Assembly: GCF_011390835.1 (NCBI RefSeq)
Contig: NZ_JAABRQ010000003.1
Coordinates: forward strand, 1-64,000
Direction: 5' to 3'
From: Hydrogenophaga sp.
GTDB lineage: Bacteria; Pseudomonadota; Gammaproteobacteria; Burkholderiales; Burkholderiaceae_C
Length of the DNA: 64,000 bases
Shown: piece by piece, positions 1 through 9,659 of the stretch
Numbering within the stretch: the first letter of the stretch is position 1
Layout of the letters: each line of letters starts with the position of its first letter
The notes under the pieces: model-generated
Seen by the model: only the letters and a program-made list of their open reading frames with translations
Told to the model about the DNA's origin: nothing
The model's database searches: none
Program-made: the position numbers and the translations under genes

Positions 1-17
1 TGAACTCCTAGGCATGT

Positions 18-53
18 AGAAAAAGAAAGGGCCCCGTCCTGTCGGAGGGGCCC
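18..53 (-). terminator. Rho-independent terminator downstream of the sco gene
   Basis: On the minus strand GGGCCCC-N11-GGGGCCC stem followed by TTTCTTTTT. Confidence 0.7.
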
Positions 54-148
54 AGTCGGGGTTCAAATCAGGCCAAGGGGGCCATCAACAGGTTAAGCGA
101 GGGGCTTGCCCGAGGGTGCCGTTTCTTCTGGAGGCGAAAAGCGGGCGA

Positions 149-751
149 TCAGCCCCCGGCCAGCAACTTTTTCACATCATCGGCCAGTGCCTGTGCACCC
201 GTGCCGTAGCGGTGGTAGAGGCGCACGCGGCCTTGCGGGTCGTACACATAGCTGCCCGCCGAGTGGTCCATCGTGTAAGCCTCTGGCGAGCTGCCCACCA
301 CCTTCTTGTAGTAAATCTTGAAGCTCTTGGCCACCTCGGGCAGTTCCTCTGGCTTGGCGTAGAGCGCGAGAAAGCTGGGGTCGAAAGCGGCCATGTAGGC
401 CTTCATGATCTCGGGCGTGTCGCGTTCGGGGTCGATGCTGACGAACAGGCCCTGCAGGCGATCACCGTCAGCGCCCAGCAGCTGCTTGGCTTGTGCCATC
501 TCGGTCATCGAGGTCGGGCACACGTCGGGGCACTGGGTGAAGCCAAAGAAGATGACCACCACCTTGCCCTTGAAATCGGCCAGGGTGCGCGGCTGCCCGT
601 TGTGGTCGGTGAGCGAGAATCCAGTGGCGTAGTCGGCGCCGGTGATGTCGATGCCGGTGAACGGCACCTTGGTTTCTCCACAGGCCGCCAGCGCCAACGA
701 CGCTGCGCCAGCCAACAAGCAACGACGACGGGAAATAGACAGGAATTTCAT
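149..751 (-). CDS. SCO1/SenC family copper chaperone, cox-linked
   Basis: Lipoprotein-like N-terminus, FGFTQCPDVCPTS CxxxC motif, DPERDTP and TMDHS motifs; start MKFLSISRRR at 751. Confidence 0.9.
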   Translation of the reverse strand: MKFLSISRRRCLLAGAASLALAACGETKVPFTGIDITGADYATGFSLTDHNGQPRTLADFKGKVVVIFFGFTQCPDVCPTSMTEMAQAKQLLGADGDRLQGLFVSIDPERDTPEIMKAYMAAFDPSFLALYAKPEELPEVAKSFKIYYKKVVGSSPEAYTMDHSAGSYVYDPQGRVRLYHRYGTGAQALADDVKKLLAGG

Positions 752-760
752 GGTGGTTTG

Positions 761-870
761 ACCGAAGTGAGGTACCTGGTTCCAGTGCACCGCGGAACCG
801 GCTTTGCCGCGCCGCCAGAGCGTCCCCCTGGAGAGGGTGACGAGCGCAGCGCGGCGCGGGGGGGTGGTCT
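761..870. repeat. Copy 1 of dispersed intergenic element (ACCGAAGTG...CACCGCGGAACCGGCTTTGCCG...CCCCCT...GGCGCGGGGG)
   Basis: Shares CACCGCGGAACCGGCT core and flanking modules with 61411..61510 and 63151..63272. Confidence 0.75.
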
Positions 871-1768
871 AAATGTAATGATCGATCAGCAGCGCTGCAA
901 ACAGCAGTGACAAATGGATGAGCGAAAAGCGAAAGGTCTTGCGCGCAAGCGCATCGGAGTAATCGCGCCACAGCACGAAAGCGTAGGTGCAGAAGCCGAT
1001 GCTGAGGATCACCGCGGACAACAGGTAGAACCAGCCGCTCATGCGCATGATGAAGGGCATGAGGCAGGCGGCGAACAACACCACGGTGTAGAGCAGGATC
1101 TGCAAGCGAGTGAACTCCGAGCCGTGCGTGACCGGCAACATCGGCAGGCCGGACTTGCGGTAGTCCTCCACCCGGTACAGGGCCAGCGCCCAGAAATGCG
1201 GCGGCGTCCAGAGGAAGATGATGAGGAACAGGATCAGCGCCTCGGGCGCGACCACTCCCGTCATCGCGGCCCAGCCCAGCACCGGCGGCATGGCGCCTGA
1301 GGCACCACCGATGACGATGTTCTGCGGTGTCAGCGGCTTCAAGATCACGGTGTAGATCACCGCGTAGCCCACGAAGGTGGCAAAGGTCAGCCACATGGTC
1401 AGCGGATTGACCCAGAAGTACAGGATGGCTGAACCGGCGGCGCACAGCACGGCCGAGAAGCTCAGCGTGCGCACATTGGTCAGCTCACCTTTGGCAGTCG
1501 GCCGCCAAGAGGTGCGCTTCATCCTGGCATCGATGTGCTGCTCGACCACGCAGTTGAACGCCGCCGCAGCGCCGGCCACCAGCCAGATGCCAAAACACGC
1601 GATGGCGGCGAGCTGCACGTCAGCCCAGCTCGGCACACCCGGCACCGACAGCACCATGCCGATCAGCGCGCAGAACACGATGAGCTGGATCACGCGCGGC
1701 TTTGTCAGCGCGTGGTACTGACGCCAGGCCGAAGGCAGGGCGACAGCATAAGAAGATGCGGTGCTCAT
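869..1768 (-). CDS. ctaB: Heme o synthase (protoheme IX farnesyltransferase)
   Basis: UbiA-family polytopic protein; adjacent to ctaA in a cox cluster. Confidence 0.93.
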   Translation of the reverse strand: MSTASSYAVALPSAWRQYHALTKPRVIQLIVFCALIGMVLSVPGVPSWADVQLAAIACFGIWLVAGAAAAFNCVVEQHIDARMKRTSWRPTAKGELTNVRTLSFSAVLCAAGSAILYFWVNPLTMWLTFATFVGYAVIYTVILKPLTPQNIVIGGASGAMPPVLGWAAMTGVVAPEALILFLIIFLWTPPHFWALALYRVEDYRKSGLPMLPVTHGSEFTRLQILLYTVVLFAACLMPFIMRMSGWFYLLSAVILSIGFCTYAFVLWRDYSDALARKTFRFSLIHLSLLFAALLIDHYI

Positions 1769-2919
1769 GGGGACGATCGTGACAGGTTCAGGGCCTGCGC
1801 GGCGCTGGTTTGTTCGACGCTGCGGGTGCTCATCAGCGCGCCGGTCATGAGGATGACGAGCGCCGCCGCCCCACCGGTGTGGGCCACGGCGGCCAGCAGC
1901 GGCCAGTCGAGCACCACGTTGGTCAGCCCGCTGGCGAATTGCCAGGCGGCCAGCAGCAGCAAGCCTTTTGCGATCCCGCGCGTGTCAGGTGTCTGCCACA
2001 GCAGCCAGGCCAGCCAGCCCATGCCGGCCAACACCACGAAGGCGCTGAGCCGGTGCACATAGTGAATGGCCGTGAGGGCCGCAAACGGCAGTCCGTCGCC
2101 GGTGTGGGTCAAGCCGAGTTCGCGCCAGATGGCAAAACCGTGGCGGAAGTCCATCGCTGGCCACCAGCTGCCCTGGCAGGTTGGAAACTCGCTGCAGGCG
2201 AGTACCGCGTAGTTGGTACTCACCCATCCGCCTAGCGCAATCTGCAGCCACACAAGTGCGAATACACCGAGCAAGACTTTGCGAACCATGGCCGGCAGCT
2301 CGGTACGGCCCGCCCGACCGCGATCGGACAGCTCGTAGGCCACCGATTGAGCGCGCAGCAGGGCCAGCAGGCCCATGCCACCGAGCAGGTGCAGCGTGAC
2401 GATGGCGGGGAACAGCTTCATGGTCACGGTCAACGCGCCAAAAGCACCCTGCAGGCAGACCCAGACCAAGGTGACGGTGGGCCACCAGAATGAGACCTTC
2501 AGCCGCCGCCGCTCGACCCAGCTCACCGCAGCCAGCACCAGGATGAGCACGCCCACTCCCGTGGCAAGGTAGCGGTGGATCATCTCGATCCAGGCCTTGG
2601 AGAAGGTGACTGGCCCGGTGGGCATGGCGGCCTGGGCTGCCGCAATCGAATCCTTGGCACCGACCGGGCTCACGCTGCCGTAGCAGCCCGGCCAGTCGGG
2701 GCAACCGAGCCCGGAGTCGGTGAGGCGGGTGAAGGCGCCAAACAGGACGAGGTCGAAGGTGAGAAACAGGGTGACCAGGGTCAGCACCCGCAGGCGCTGA
2801 GCGGGCGCCGAGTCGCGGTTGCGCAGCCAGACCCAGGCCAGAGGCCCGAGTGCGATCACCACGCCCAGCAACATGATGCGGGCGATGGGGGCGAGGTCGT
2901 AGAGCGGCTGGATGTCCAT
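1765..2919 (-). CDS. ctaA: Heme A synthase, COX15/CtaA family
   Basis: [18 protein letters not shown] and EMIHRYLA motifs; 4-bp overlap with ctaB. Confidence 0.93.
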   Translation of the reverse strand: MDIQPLYDLAPIARIMLLGVVIALGPLAWVWLRNRDSAPAQRLRVLTLVTLFLTFDLVLFGAFTRLTDSGLGCPDWPGCYGSVSPVGAKDSIAAAQAAMPTGPVTFSKAWIEMIHRYLATGVGVLILVLAAVSWVERRRLKVSFWWPTVTLVWVCLQGAFGALTVTMKLFPAIVTLHLLGGMGLLALLRAQSVAYELSDRGRAGRTELPAMVRKVLLGVFALVWLQIALGGWVSTNYAVLACSEFPTCQGSWWPAMDFRHGFAIWRELGLTHTGDGLPFAALTAIHYVHRLSAFVVLAGMGWLAWLLWQTPDTRGIAKGLLLLAAWQFASGLTNVVLDWPLLAAVAHTGGAAALVILMTGALMSTRSVEQTSAAQALNLSRSSP

Positions 2920-2978
2920 GTCAGTGGTGTCCGACCCCTGCAGGAGCGGTGAGCTCGGGTGTGCGCGGGAGCTTCATA

Positions 2979-3659
2979 TCAAGGGAGGTTACGGCCCGAC
3001 TTGTCCCAGAACGCAGAGGCGCGCAGAAGGCGGTCCAGGTCTCGCTTGGCCTGCTTGGGATCGAGGTTGGCCGGAAAACGCATCATCCAGTTGCCCAGGG
3101 GGTCGACCACATAGAGGTGGTCCTCCAGGCGCTGTCCGGGCGCGGGCTCAAGCCAGCTGGCGATCTCGACGGCGTCGACCTGCAACACGTCGGCGGCTGC
3201 AGTGGCCAGTCGCAGCGGCTCGGTGAGCGGTGCCCCTCCGGTGCGAAGCCAGACCCAGTCGAGCCGGTCTTTTTCACGGCCCAGGGTTTCGCGCAGCTGG
3301 CGCTGCAGCAGCAGGTGGTCCAGGCATGCGGCGTTGCACGCGCTGTCGGCCACGCTGATCAGCAGCCACTGGTCTTTCAGGCTCGCCAGCGGCACGGTCT
3401 GTCCCGCTGCGTTCACGCCGGTGAAAGCGGGAATCGGACGTTGTGGCTGGATCAGCTCACCGTAATTGCGACGTCCTTCGGGACGGATCACGTAATAGGT
3501 GAAATACGACGCAATGACGGGCGTGGCACACACCAGGAACAGTGCCAGCATCTTCCATCGACCTGAGCGGGTGACGGCGGCCGAGCGCGCGCTGGCCTGA
3601 TCCAGCTGCGGCAAGCTGTGCACGGTCAGGGTCAGGGGTTCATCAGGCAGCTGGGCCAT
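2979..3659 (-). CDS. Membrane-anchored protein of the cytochrome oxidase assembly cluster, thioredoxin-like fold possible
   Basis: Single TM then soluble domain; position between SURF1 and ctaA; likely start MAQLPDEP. Confidence 0.7.
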   Translation of the reverse strand: MAQLPDEPLTLTVHSLPQLDQASARSAAVTRSGRWKMLALFLVCATPVIASYFTYYVIRPEGRRNYGELIQPQRPIPAFTGVNAAGQTVPLASLKDQWLLISVADSACNAACLDHLLLQRQLRETLGREKDRLDWVWLRTGGAPLTEPLRLATAAADVLQVDAVEIASWLEPAPGQRLEDHLYVVDPLGNWMMRFPANLDPKQAKRDLDRLLRASAFWDKSGRNLP

Positions 3660-4380
3660 GGGACTTGGGCTTTCGGCGAGGGGAGAGAATTTGGAACCAG
3701 AGGTAAAGCAGAGCGGCCAGCGCAAACAGCGCGAACCACTGCACGGCGTAGCCATAGTGCTTCTGCACGCCCGCATTCACGCGGGGCCACTCGCGCAAAA
3801 GGCCGTCTTCGGTGTCACCGGTCTGCATGACCGAAGCATCCAGAAGGCGCAGACCCGACGCTTCGGCCATCGTAGCCACATCGATATTTTGCCGGATCGG
3901 TCCTGGCGTAGGCTCGCCGAGCTCGTATAGCTTGGCTGGTGGCGGGGCCAAACGGCCGTCGATGACTACCTCGCCAGCGGGCGTGTCCACGACGGGTATC
4001 CGACTGCGGTCGGTGAAGTCGCGCGGTGTCCAACCTCGCTGCACCAGCACGGCCTGATCGCTCCCGCTCAGCCGCAGCGGTGTGACCAGGAAAAATCCGG
4101 TGCGGCCATTCATCTGGCGGTTGTCGAGAAACACGCTGGCCTCAGGCAGCCATTGGCCGCGCAAGCGCACCGATCGATGAATCTCTGCCTGCAGGTCACT
4201 CGAAGCGAGCAAACTCTGCTCATTCAGGGCAGGCAACCCGGATCGCTGGTCCACCTTGGCCTGCAGCGCTTCCTTCTGGGCCGCCCGGTCTAGCTGCCAG
4301 CGACCGAGCGATGCGGTGATCGCCAGGGTGAGCACAGTGGCTGCCGTCACGACCCAGAAGCGCCGTCCTCGGGTACTCAT
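3643..4380 (-). CDS. SURF1 family cytochrome oxidase biogenesis protein
   Basis: LGRWQLDRAAQKEAL, FLDNRQMNGRTGFFLVTPL and VQRGW motifs; start MSTRGRRFWVV at 4380. Confidence 0.9.
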   Translation of the reverse strand: MSTRGRRFWVVTAATVLTLAITASLGRWQLDRAAQKEALQAKVDQRSGLPALNEQSLLASSDLQAEIHRSVRLRGQWLPEASVFLDNRQMNGRTGFFLVTPLRLSGSDQAVLVQRGWTPRDFTDRSRIPVVDTPAGEVVIDGRLAPPPAKLYELGEPTPGPIRQNIDVATMAEASGLRLLDASVMQTGDTEDGLLREWPRVNAGVQKHYGYAVQWFALFALAALLYLWFQILSPRRKPKSHGPAA

Positions 4381-4425
4381 GGCCAGATCCCCACCCGGGC
4401 GGGCGCGGCGCCGATAATGGTGGCC

Positions 4426-4668
4426 ATGAAATATTTTGTGATCGCTGGCTTCGTGGCCATCATCGGCAGTCTGGGCGCGGCGCTGGTCTTCATGATGCGG
4501 GGCGGCCAGGGGGGGGATGAAACTACCGACGCCGCCACCCCTCCCCGCAACGGCATGGCTCGCGCCCTGGCGTTCCGGGTGGGGTTTTCGATTTTGCTGT
4601 TTCTGATCGTGCTCATCAGTTATTGGATGGGCTGGATCCAACCCACCGGATTGCCGGTTCAGCCCTGA
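4426..4668 (+). CDS. Twin transmembrane protein, DUF2909 family
   Basis: Two TM helices, RVGFSILLFLIVLISYWMGWIQPTG; opposite orientation to the cox genes. Confidence 0.8.
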   Translation: MKYFVIAGFVAIIGSLGAALVFMMRGGQGGDETTDAATPPRNGMARALAFRVGFSILLFLIVLISYWMGWIQPTGLPVQP

Positions 4669-4687
4669 AGAGGCGCTCAGGCCAGTG

Positions 4688-4723
4688 CCAAGAAAAAAGC
4701 GCCGGTCGGCGCTTTTTTCTTGG
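4688..4723. terminator. Bidirectional rho-independent terminator
   Basis: Perfect 17-bp inverted repeat CCAAGAAAAAAGCGCCG-GT-CGGCGCTTTTTTCTTGG between convergent DUF2909 and ctaE ends. Confidence 0.9.
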
Positions 4724-4752
4724 GCCAGTGGGACGCCGGTACGCCCCGACGA

Positions 4753-5634
4753 TCACATCCAGTAGACCAGGATATAAAGCCCCAGCCACACCACGTCCAC
4801 GAAGTGCCAGTACCAGGCCGCGCCTTCGAAACCAAAATGGCTCTTGGCGCTGAAGTGACCTTTCTGCAGGCGCAGGGTGATGAACAACAACATCAACATG
4901 CCTACAAAAACGTGGAAACCGTGGAAGCCGGTCAGCATGAAGAAGGTAGAGCCGAAGATGCCCGAGCTGAGCTTGAGGTTCAGGTCGGTGTAGGCGTGGT
5001 AATACTCGTAGCCCTGCACGCAGAGGAAGACGATACCCAGCAACACGGTCATCCACATGAAGCCGATGGTTTTGGCGCGCTGGCCCGCCTGCAGGGCGTG
5101 GTGCGCAATGGTCAGCGTCACGCCTGAAGTCAGCAGTAGGGCAGTGTTGATGGTGGGCAGCCAGAATGGACCCATGGTCTGGAACGGGTCGACGATGCCA
5201 CCCGGCGACGCGGTAGCACCAGCCTGCACGCTGGGCCAGACCGCGCTGAAGTCAGGCCAGAGCAGCGAGTTCTCAAAATTACCCAGGGCCGGCACCGAGT
5301 GAGTGCGCGCCCACCAGAGAGCGGTGAAGAAGGCGCCAAAGAACATCACTTCGGAGAAGATGAACCAGCTCATGCTCCAGCGGTAGGACAGGTCAATCTT
5401 GCGACCATACAGACCGCTTTGGCTTTCACCGACCGCATCGCGGAACCACTGAAACAGCACCACAGACCAGAACGTCAGACCGAAGGCCACCGAGTAGGCG
5501 CCCCAGCCTGCGCCGTTCACCCATTGCCCCGCGCCCAGAATGACGAAGAACAGACCGATGGAGGCCATCACTGGGTGCCGCGAAGGGCCCGGAACAAAGT
5601 AGTACGGCGTGGTGCCGTGTGCGGCTGAAGACAT
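4753..5634 (-). CDS. ctaE: Cytochrome c oxidase subunit III
   Basis: HHALQAGQRA, GFHGFHVFVG, WYWHFVDVVWLGLYILVYW motifs; start MSSAAHGTTPYYF. Confidence 0.95.
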   Translation of the reverse strand: MSSAAHGTTPYYFVPGPSRHPVMASIGLFFVILGAGQWVNGAGWGAYSVAFGLTFWSVVLFQWFRDAVGESQSGLYGRKIDLSYRWSMSWFIFSEVMFFGAFFTALWWARTHSVPALGNFENSLLWPDFSAVWPSVQAGATASPGGIVDPFQTMGPFWLPTINTALLLTSGVTLTIAHHALQAGQRAKTIGFMWMTVLLGIVFLCVQGYEYYHAYTDLNLKLSSGIFGSTFFMLTGFHGFHVFVGMLMLLFITLRLQKGHFSAKSHFGFEGAAWYWHFVDVVWLGLYILVYWM

Positions 5635-5699
5635 GCTCACTCCTAAACGCTTGTCGCTTGTTTGAATATTGAAATACCGAAATTCGCGATGGTCCGCGG

Positions 5700-5909
5700 T
5701 CAGCGAACCACCCAGTTGACGAGCGCAATCAGGCCGCCCACAAACAACAAGGCCATGACGACGCCGACCACGATGATGTGGATCGGATTCAGGCTGGCAA
5801 TGTCTTTTTGGTAGTCGGCCTGGCGGCGCACACCCAAAAATCCCCAGAGCACGGCCTTGACCGTGCCCCGAATCGAGCCCTTGCGCTGGTGGATCGGCAG
5901 ATCGCTCAA
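5700..5909 (-). CDS. DUF2970 family small membrane protein
   Basis: GSIRGTVKAVLWGFLGVRRQADYQKDIASLNPIHIIVVGV; conserved cox-cluster position. Confidence 0.85.
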   Translation of the reverse strand: MSDLPIHQRKGSIRGTVKAVLWGFLGVRRQADYQKDIASLNPIHIIVVGVVMALLFVGGLIALVNWVVR

Positions 5910-6535
5910 ACAGCCCCCGCCAACGCTTTGGGTGCCAGCACGGGCGTGCCGGCCACATCCTGTGGCGCGGCAGGAACCTTGCCGCCCACTTCAAAGAAGG
6001 TGTAGGACAATGTAATGGTGGACACGTCCTTCGGCAGCTTAGGGTCGATCACGAACGCGACCGGCCATTCTTTCTTTTCACCCGGCGCCAGGGTGTACTG
6101 CGTGAAGCAGAAGCACTCAAGCTTGTTGAAATGCGCCATGGCCTGTTTGGGCGCGTAGCTGGGAATCGCCTGCGCTGCCATGGTGCGGTTCTGAATGTTC
6201 TGGAACTCGTAGAGCACTGTGGTCAGTTCACCCGGATGTACCTGCAACGAACGAACCTCAGGCTTGAAATGCCAGGGACCGCGCACGTTGACATCGAATT
6301 CCACCGTGATAGTACGCGAGCGGTCAACCTGGGTGTTGGAAGGCAGCTTGGGCTTGAGACCAGGCACCTCGCGCTCGGACAGCGCGAGGATGTTGATGCC
6401 AGTGACCTCGCAGATGGCGCGGTAGATCGGGACCAGCGCGTATCCGAATGCGAACATGCCCAACGTGATCACGCCGAGCTTGCCCACCATTTTGAAATTT
6501 TCGCGCTTCAGTCCCATGGTCGATGCTCTGTTCAA
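5906..6535 (-). CDS. ctaG: Cytochrome c oxidase assembly protein CtaG/Cox11
   Basis: ECFCFTQYTLAPGEKKEWPVAFVIDP Cu-binding CFCF motif; alternative start 6517. Confidence 0.95.
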   Translation of the reverse strand: MNRASTMGLKRENFKMVGKLGVITLGMFAFGYALVPIYRAICEVTGINILALSEREVPGLKPKLPSNTQVDRSRTITVEFDVNVRGPWHFKPEVRSLQVHPGELTTVLYEFQNIQNRTMAAQAIPSYAPKQAMAHFNKLECFCFTQYTLAPGEKKEWPVAFVIDPKLPKDVSTITLSYTFFEVGGKVPAAPQDVAGTPVLAPKALAGAV

Positions 6536-6551
6536 AAGGGTTCGACGGGCT

Positions 6552-6665
6552 TCAGCCGCCGAACAAGGTCATCTTGCCCACAAAGCCAAGGAAAAAGACC
6601 GCCGCCACCGACGCCAGAATCAGCGCCAGGCGGAGGTTGTGTTTCTTTTGTTCGTTCGGGTTCAT
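6552..6665 (-). CDS. Cytochrome oxidase small assembly protein, 37 aa, single TM
   Basis: Not in ORF track; manual translation MNPNEQKKHNLRLALILASVAAVFFLGFVGKMTLFGG*, between ctaG and ctaD. Confidence 0.85.
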   Translation of the reverse strand: MNPNEQKKHNLRLALILASVAAVFFLGFVGKMTLFGG

Positions 6666-6680
6666 GGGCAGTGAAGCCAA

Positions 6681-8300
6681 TCAGCCCACCACTTTGGTGG
6701 CAGCCGCATTGAGCTTGGGCGGGTTCTCAAAGGTATGGAATGGCGCTGGCGAGGGAACTTCCCACTCCAGGCCTTCGGCACCTTCCCAAGGGTTCTGCGG
6801 CGCTTTTTCACCCTTGCCACGCATGGCGGGGATGATCACGGCAACGAAGAAGTAGACCTGGGCAATGCCGAAGGCAAACGCGCCCACCGAAGCGACAGCG
6901 TTGAAGTCGGCGAACTGCATCGGGTAGTCGGCGTAGCGACGGGGCATACCGGCCAGACCCAGGAAGTGCATCGGGAAGAAGGTGATGTTGAAGGAAATCA
7001 TCGACCACCAGAAGTGGATCTTGCCCTTGGTTTCGCTGTACATCACACCGGTCCACTTGGGCAGCCAGTAATAGATGCCGGCGAACATGGCGAACAGGGA
7101 ACCGGCGACCAGCACGTAGTGGAAGTGAGCCACCACGTAGTAAGTGTCCTGCATCTGGATGTCGATCGGCGCCACCGACAGGATCAGGCCGGTGAAGCCA
7201 CCCAGCGTGAACACGAAGATGAAGCCAACCGCCCATAACATAGGGGTCTCGAACGTCATCGAGCCTTTCCACATGGTCGCGATCCAGTTGAAGATTTTCA
7301 CGCCGGTGGGCACGGCGATCAACATCGTCGAGTACATGAAAAACAGCTGGCCGGTCACCGGCATGCCGGTGGTGAACATGTGGTGGGCCCACACGACAAA
7401 GGACAGGATGGCAATCGAGCCGGTCGCGTAGACCATGGAGGCATAGCCAAACAACTTCTTGCGCGAAAACGCGGGCACCACCTGACTCACGATGCCAAAG
7501 GCCGGCAGGATCATGATGTAGACCTCGGGGTGGCCAAAGAACCAGAAGATGTGCTGATACATCACCGGGTCACCGCCGCCGGCGGGGTTGAAGAAGCTGG
7601 TGCCGAAGTGACGGTCGGTCAGCGTCATGGTGATGGCGCCGGCCAGCACGGGCATGACGGCGATCAGCAAATAGGCGGTGATCAACCAGGTCCAGCAGAA
7701 CATGGGCATCTTCATCAGCGTCATGCCGGGGGCGCGCATGTTGAGGATGGTCACGATGATGTTGATCGAGCCCATGATGGAGCTCGCGCCCAGAATGTGC
7801 AGCGCGAAAATGCCAGCGTCCATGCTGGGGCCCATTTGCAGCGTCAGCGGTGCGTAAAGCGTCCAGCCAGCGGCGGGTGCGCCACCGGGCATGAAGAACG
7901 AAGAAACCAGCATCAGCGCGGCGGGGATCATCAGCCAGAAGCTGAAGTTGTTCATGCGCGCGAACGCCATGTCCGAGGCGCCGATCTGCAACGGCACCAT
8001 CCAGTTCGCGAAGCCCACGAAGGCCGGCATGATTGCGCCGAACACCATGATCAGGCCGTGCATGGTGGTGAGCTGGTTGAACAGCCCCGGGTTCACCAGC
8101 TGCAGGCCGGGCTGGAACAGTTCGGCACGGATCAGCAGTGCCAGCACGCCGCCCACCATGAGCATGGTGAAAGCGAACAGCAGGTACAGCGTCCCGATGT
8201 CTTTGTGGTTGGTCGCGTAGACCCAGCGACGCCAGCCAACGGGAGCGTGGTGGTCGTGGTCATGGCCGTGGGCGTCGTGGTGGTCGAGAACTGCACTCAT
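6681..8300 (-). CDS. ctaD: Cytochrome c oxidase subunit I
   Basis: WFFGHPEVYIMILPAFGI, VWAHHMFTTGM, HFHYVLVAGS heme-copper motifs. Confidence 0.97.
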   Translation of the reverse strand: MSAVLDHHDAHGHDHDHHAPVGWRRWVYATNHKDIGTLYLLFAFTMLMVGGVLALLIRAELFQPGLQLVNPGLFNQLTTMHGLIMVFGAIMPAFVGFANWMVPLQIGASDMAFARMNNFSFWLMIPAALMLVSSFFMPGGAPAAGWTLYAPLTLQMGPSMDAGIFALHILGASSIMGSINIIVTILNMRAPGMTLMKMPMFCWTWLITAYLLIAVMPVLAGAITMTLTDRHFGTSFFNPAGGGDPVMYQHIFWFFGHPEVYIMILPAFGIVSQVVPAFSRKKLFGYASMVYATGSIAILSFVVWAHHMFTTGMPVTGQLFFMYSTMLIAVPTGVKIFNWIATMWKGSMTFETPMLWAVGFIFVFTLGGFTGLILSVAPIDIQMQDTYYVVAHFHYVLVAGSLFAMFAGIYYWLPKWTGVMYSETKGKIHFWWSMISFNITFFPMHFLGLAGMPRRYADYPMQFADFNAVASVGAFAFGIAQVYFFVAVIIPAMRGKGEKAPQNPWEGAEGLEWEVPSPAPFHTFENPPKLNAAATKVVG

Positions 8301-8344
8301 GATCGATTCCTTTGATGCTCAGTATTTGTTGTGCTGTCGGCGGG

Positions 8345-9550
8345 TCACGGGCGGGCAGCCAGTACCTCGGCAGGCTGCACGAGCCGCTGGGTCTGATTCG
8401 ACCAGCTGTTCTTGGTATAGGTCATCACGGCGGCCAGCTCGGTGTCGGACAACTGCTTCCACGCCGGCATGGCGCCATTGTTCTGACCGTTAAGCAACAC
8501 GTTGATCATCGTGGACTTGTCGGTATCCACCACCACGGCGGACCCATCCAGCGGCTTGATCGGACCAGCTCCCTTACCCTGCGCGCCGTGGCACGCCAGG
8601 CAGTTGGCGGCATACACCGACTCGCCACGCTGCACCAGATCAGCCAGGTTCCAGACCTTGGACGGGTCGTCTGCCGCAGCGGCCATCGCCTTTTTCTGGC
8701 CATCGACCCAGGCGGTGTACTCGTCAGCGGTCACCACCTTGACGTGGATCGGCATGTAGGCGTGCTCCTTGCCGCACAGTTCAGCGCACTGACCATAGTA
8801 GTCACCCGTCTTCTCAGCGCGGAACCAGGTGTCGCGCACAAAACCGGGGATAGCGTCCTGTTTGACGCCGAAAGCCGGCACCATCCAAGCATGGATCACG
8901 TCGTTGGCGGTAGTGATGATGCGCACCTTCTTGTCCACGGGCACCACCAGCGGGTTGTCGACCTTGAGCAGGTAGTTGTCGGTAGGCGGCGGATTGCCGC
9001 TGCTCGACATCACACGATGGCTGTTGTCCAGGGTGGAGAGAAAGCCGATGCCCTCACCCTCACCCTTGATGTAGTCGTAGCCCCATTTCCACTGCATGCC
9101 GGTAGCCTTGATGGTCAGGTCGCTGTTGGTGGTGTCCTTCTGGGCTACCAGCACCTTGGTGGCTGGCAGCGCCATGCCGATCACGATCAGGAGCGGCACG
9201 ATGGTCCAGCCGAGCTCAACCCAAATTGGCTCGGCCAGCACCTGCGACTTGTGACCCACCGATTTGCGGTGCTTCAGGATGGAATAAAACATCACGCCGA
9301 AAACGATCACGAAGATCACGGCGCAGATCACCATCATGAACCAGTGCAGCCAGTGCTGCTCTTCGGCGATCTTGGTGACTGCCGGCGCAAAGTTGAGCTG
9401 GTTCACGGCCGGGCCACCGGGCAGGTCATTGACCTTCTGGGCCAGGGCGGTGCCCCAGGCACCCGCCGTGAACGCCAGCGCGATGACTGCCGAGCGCCAA
9501 GCCGCGCCTTGTTTCCCTGGATTCACCACCGACTTCATGGTCTTGCTCAC
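8345..9550 (-). CDS. ctaC: Cytochrome c oxidase subunit II with C-terminal cytochrome c domain (caa3-type)
   Basis: CuA motif CAELCGKEHAYM plus C-terminal CLACHG heme c motif; GTG start 9550 or ATG 9538. Confidence 0.95.
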   Translation of the reverse strand: MSKTMKSVVNPGKQGAAWRSAVIALAFTAGAWGTALAQKVNDLPGGPAVNQLNFAPAVTKIAEEQHWLHWFMMVICAVIFVIVFGVMFYSILKHRKSVGHKSQVLAEPIWVELGWTIVPLLIVIGMALPATKVLVAQKDTTNSDLTIKATGMQWKWGYDYIKGEGEGIGFLSTLDNSHRVMSSSGNPPPTDNYLLKVDNPLVVPVDKKVRIITTANDVIHAWMVPAFGVKQDAIPGFVRDTWFRAEKTGDYYGQCAELCGKEHAYMPIHVKVVTADEYTAWVDGQKKAMAAAADDPSKVWNLADLVQRGESVYAANCLACHGAQGKGAGPIKPLDGSAVVVDTDKSTMINVLLNGQNNGAMPAWKQLSDTELAAVMTYTKNSWSNQTQRLVQPAEVLAARP

Positions 9551-9576
9551 GTTTTCCGCCTCGAAGAATATAAGTA

Positions 9577-9590
9577 TTGATTTATATCAA
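9577..9590. promoter_or_regulatory. FNR/Anr-type palindrome TTGAT-TTAT-ATCAA upstream of ctaC
   Basis: Both 5-bp arms perfect; centred about 33 nt upstream of the GTG start. Confidence 0.7.
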
Positions 9591-9659
9591 CACCGATTAG
9601 AACAAATTTTTCCGCCTTCGCCCAGCCAAACCTGCCAGCACCGAGCGCGTTTCCCAACT

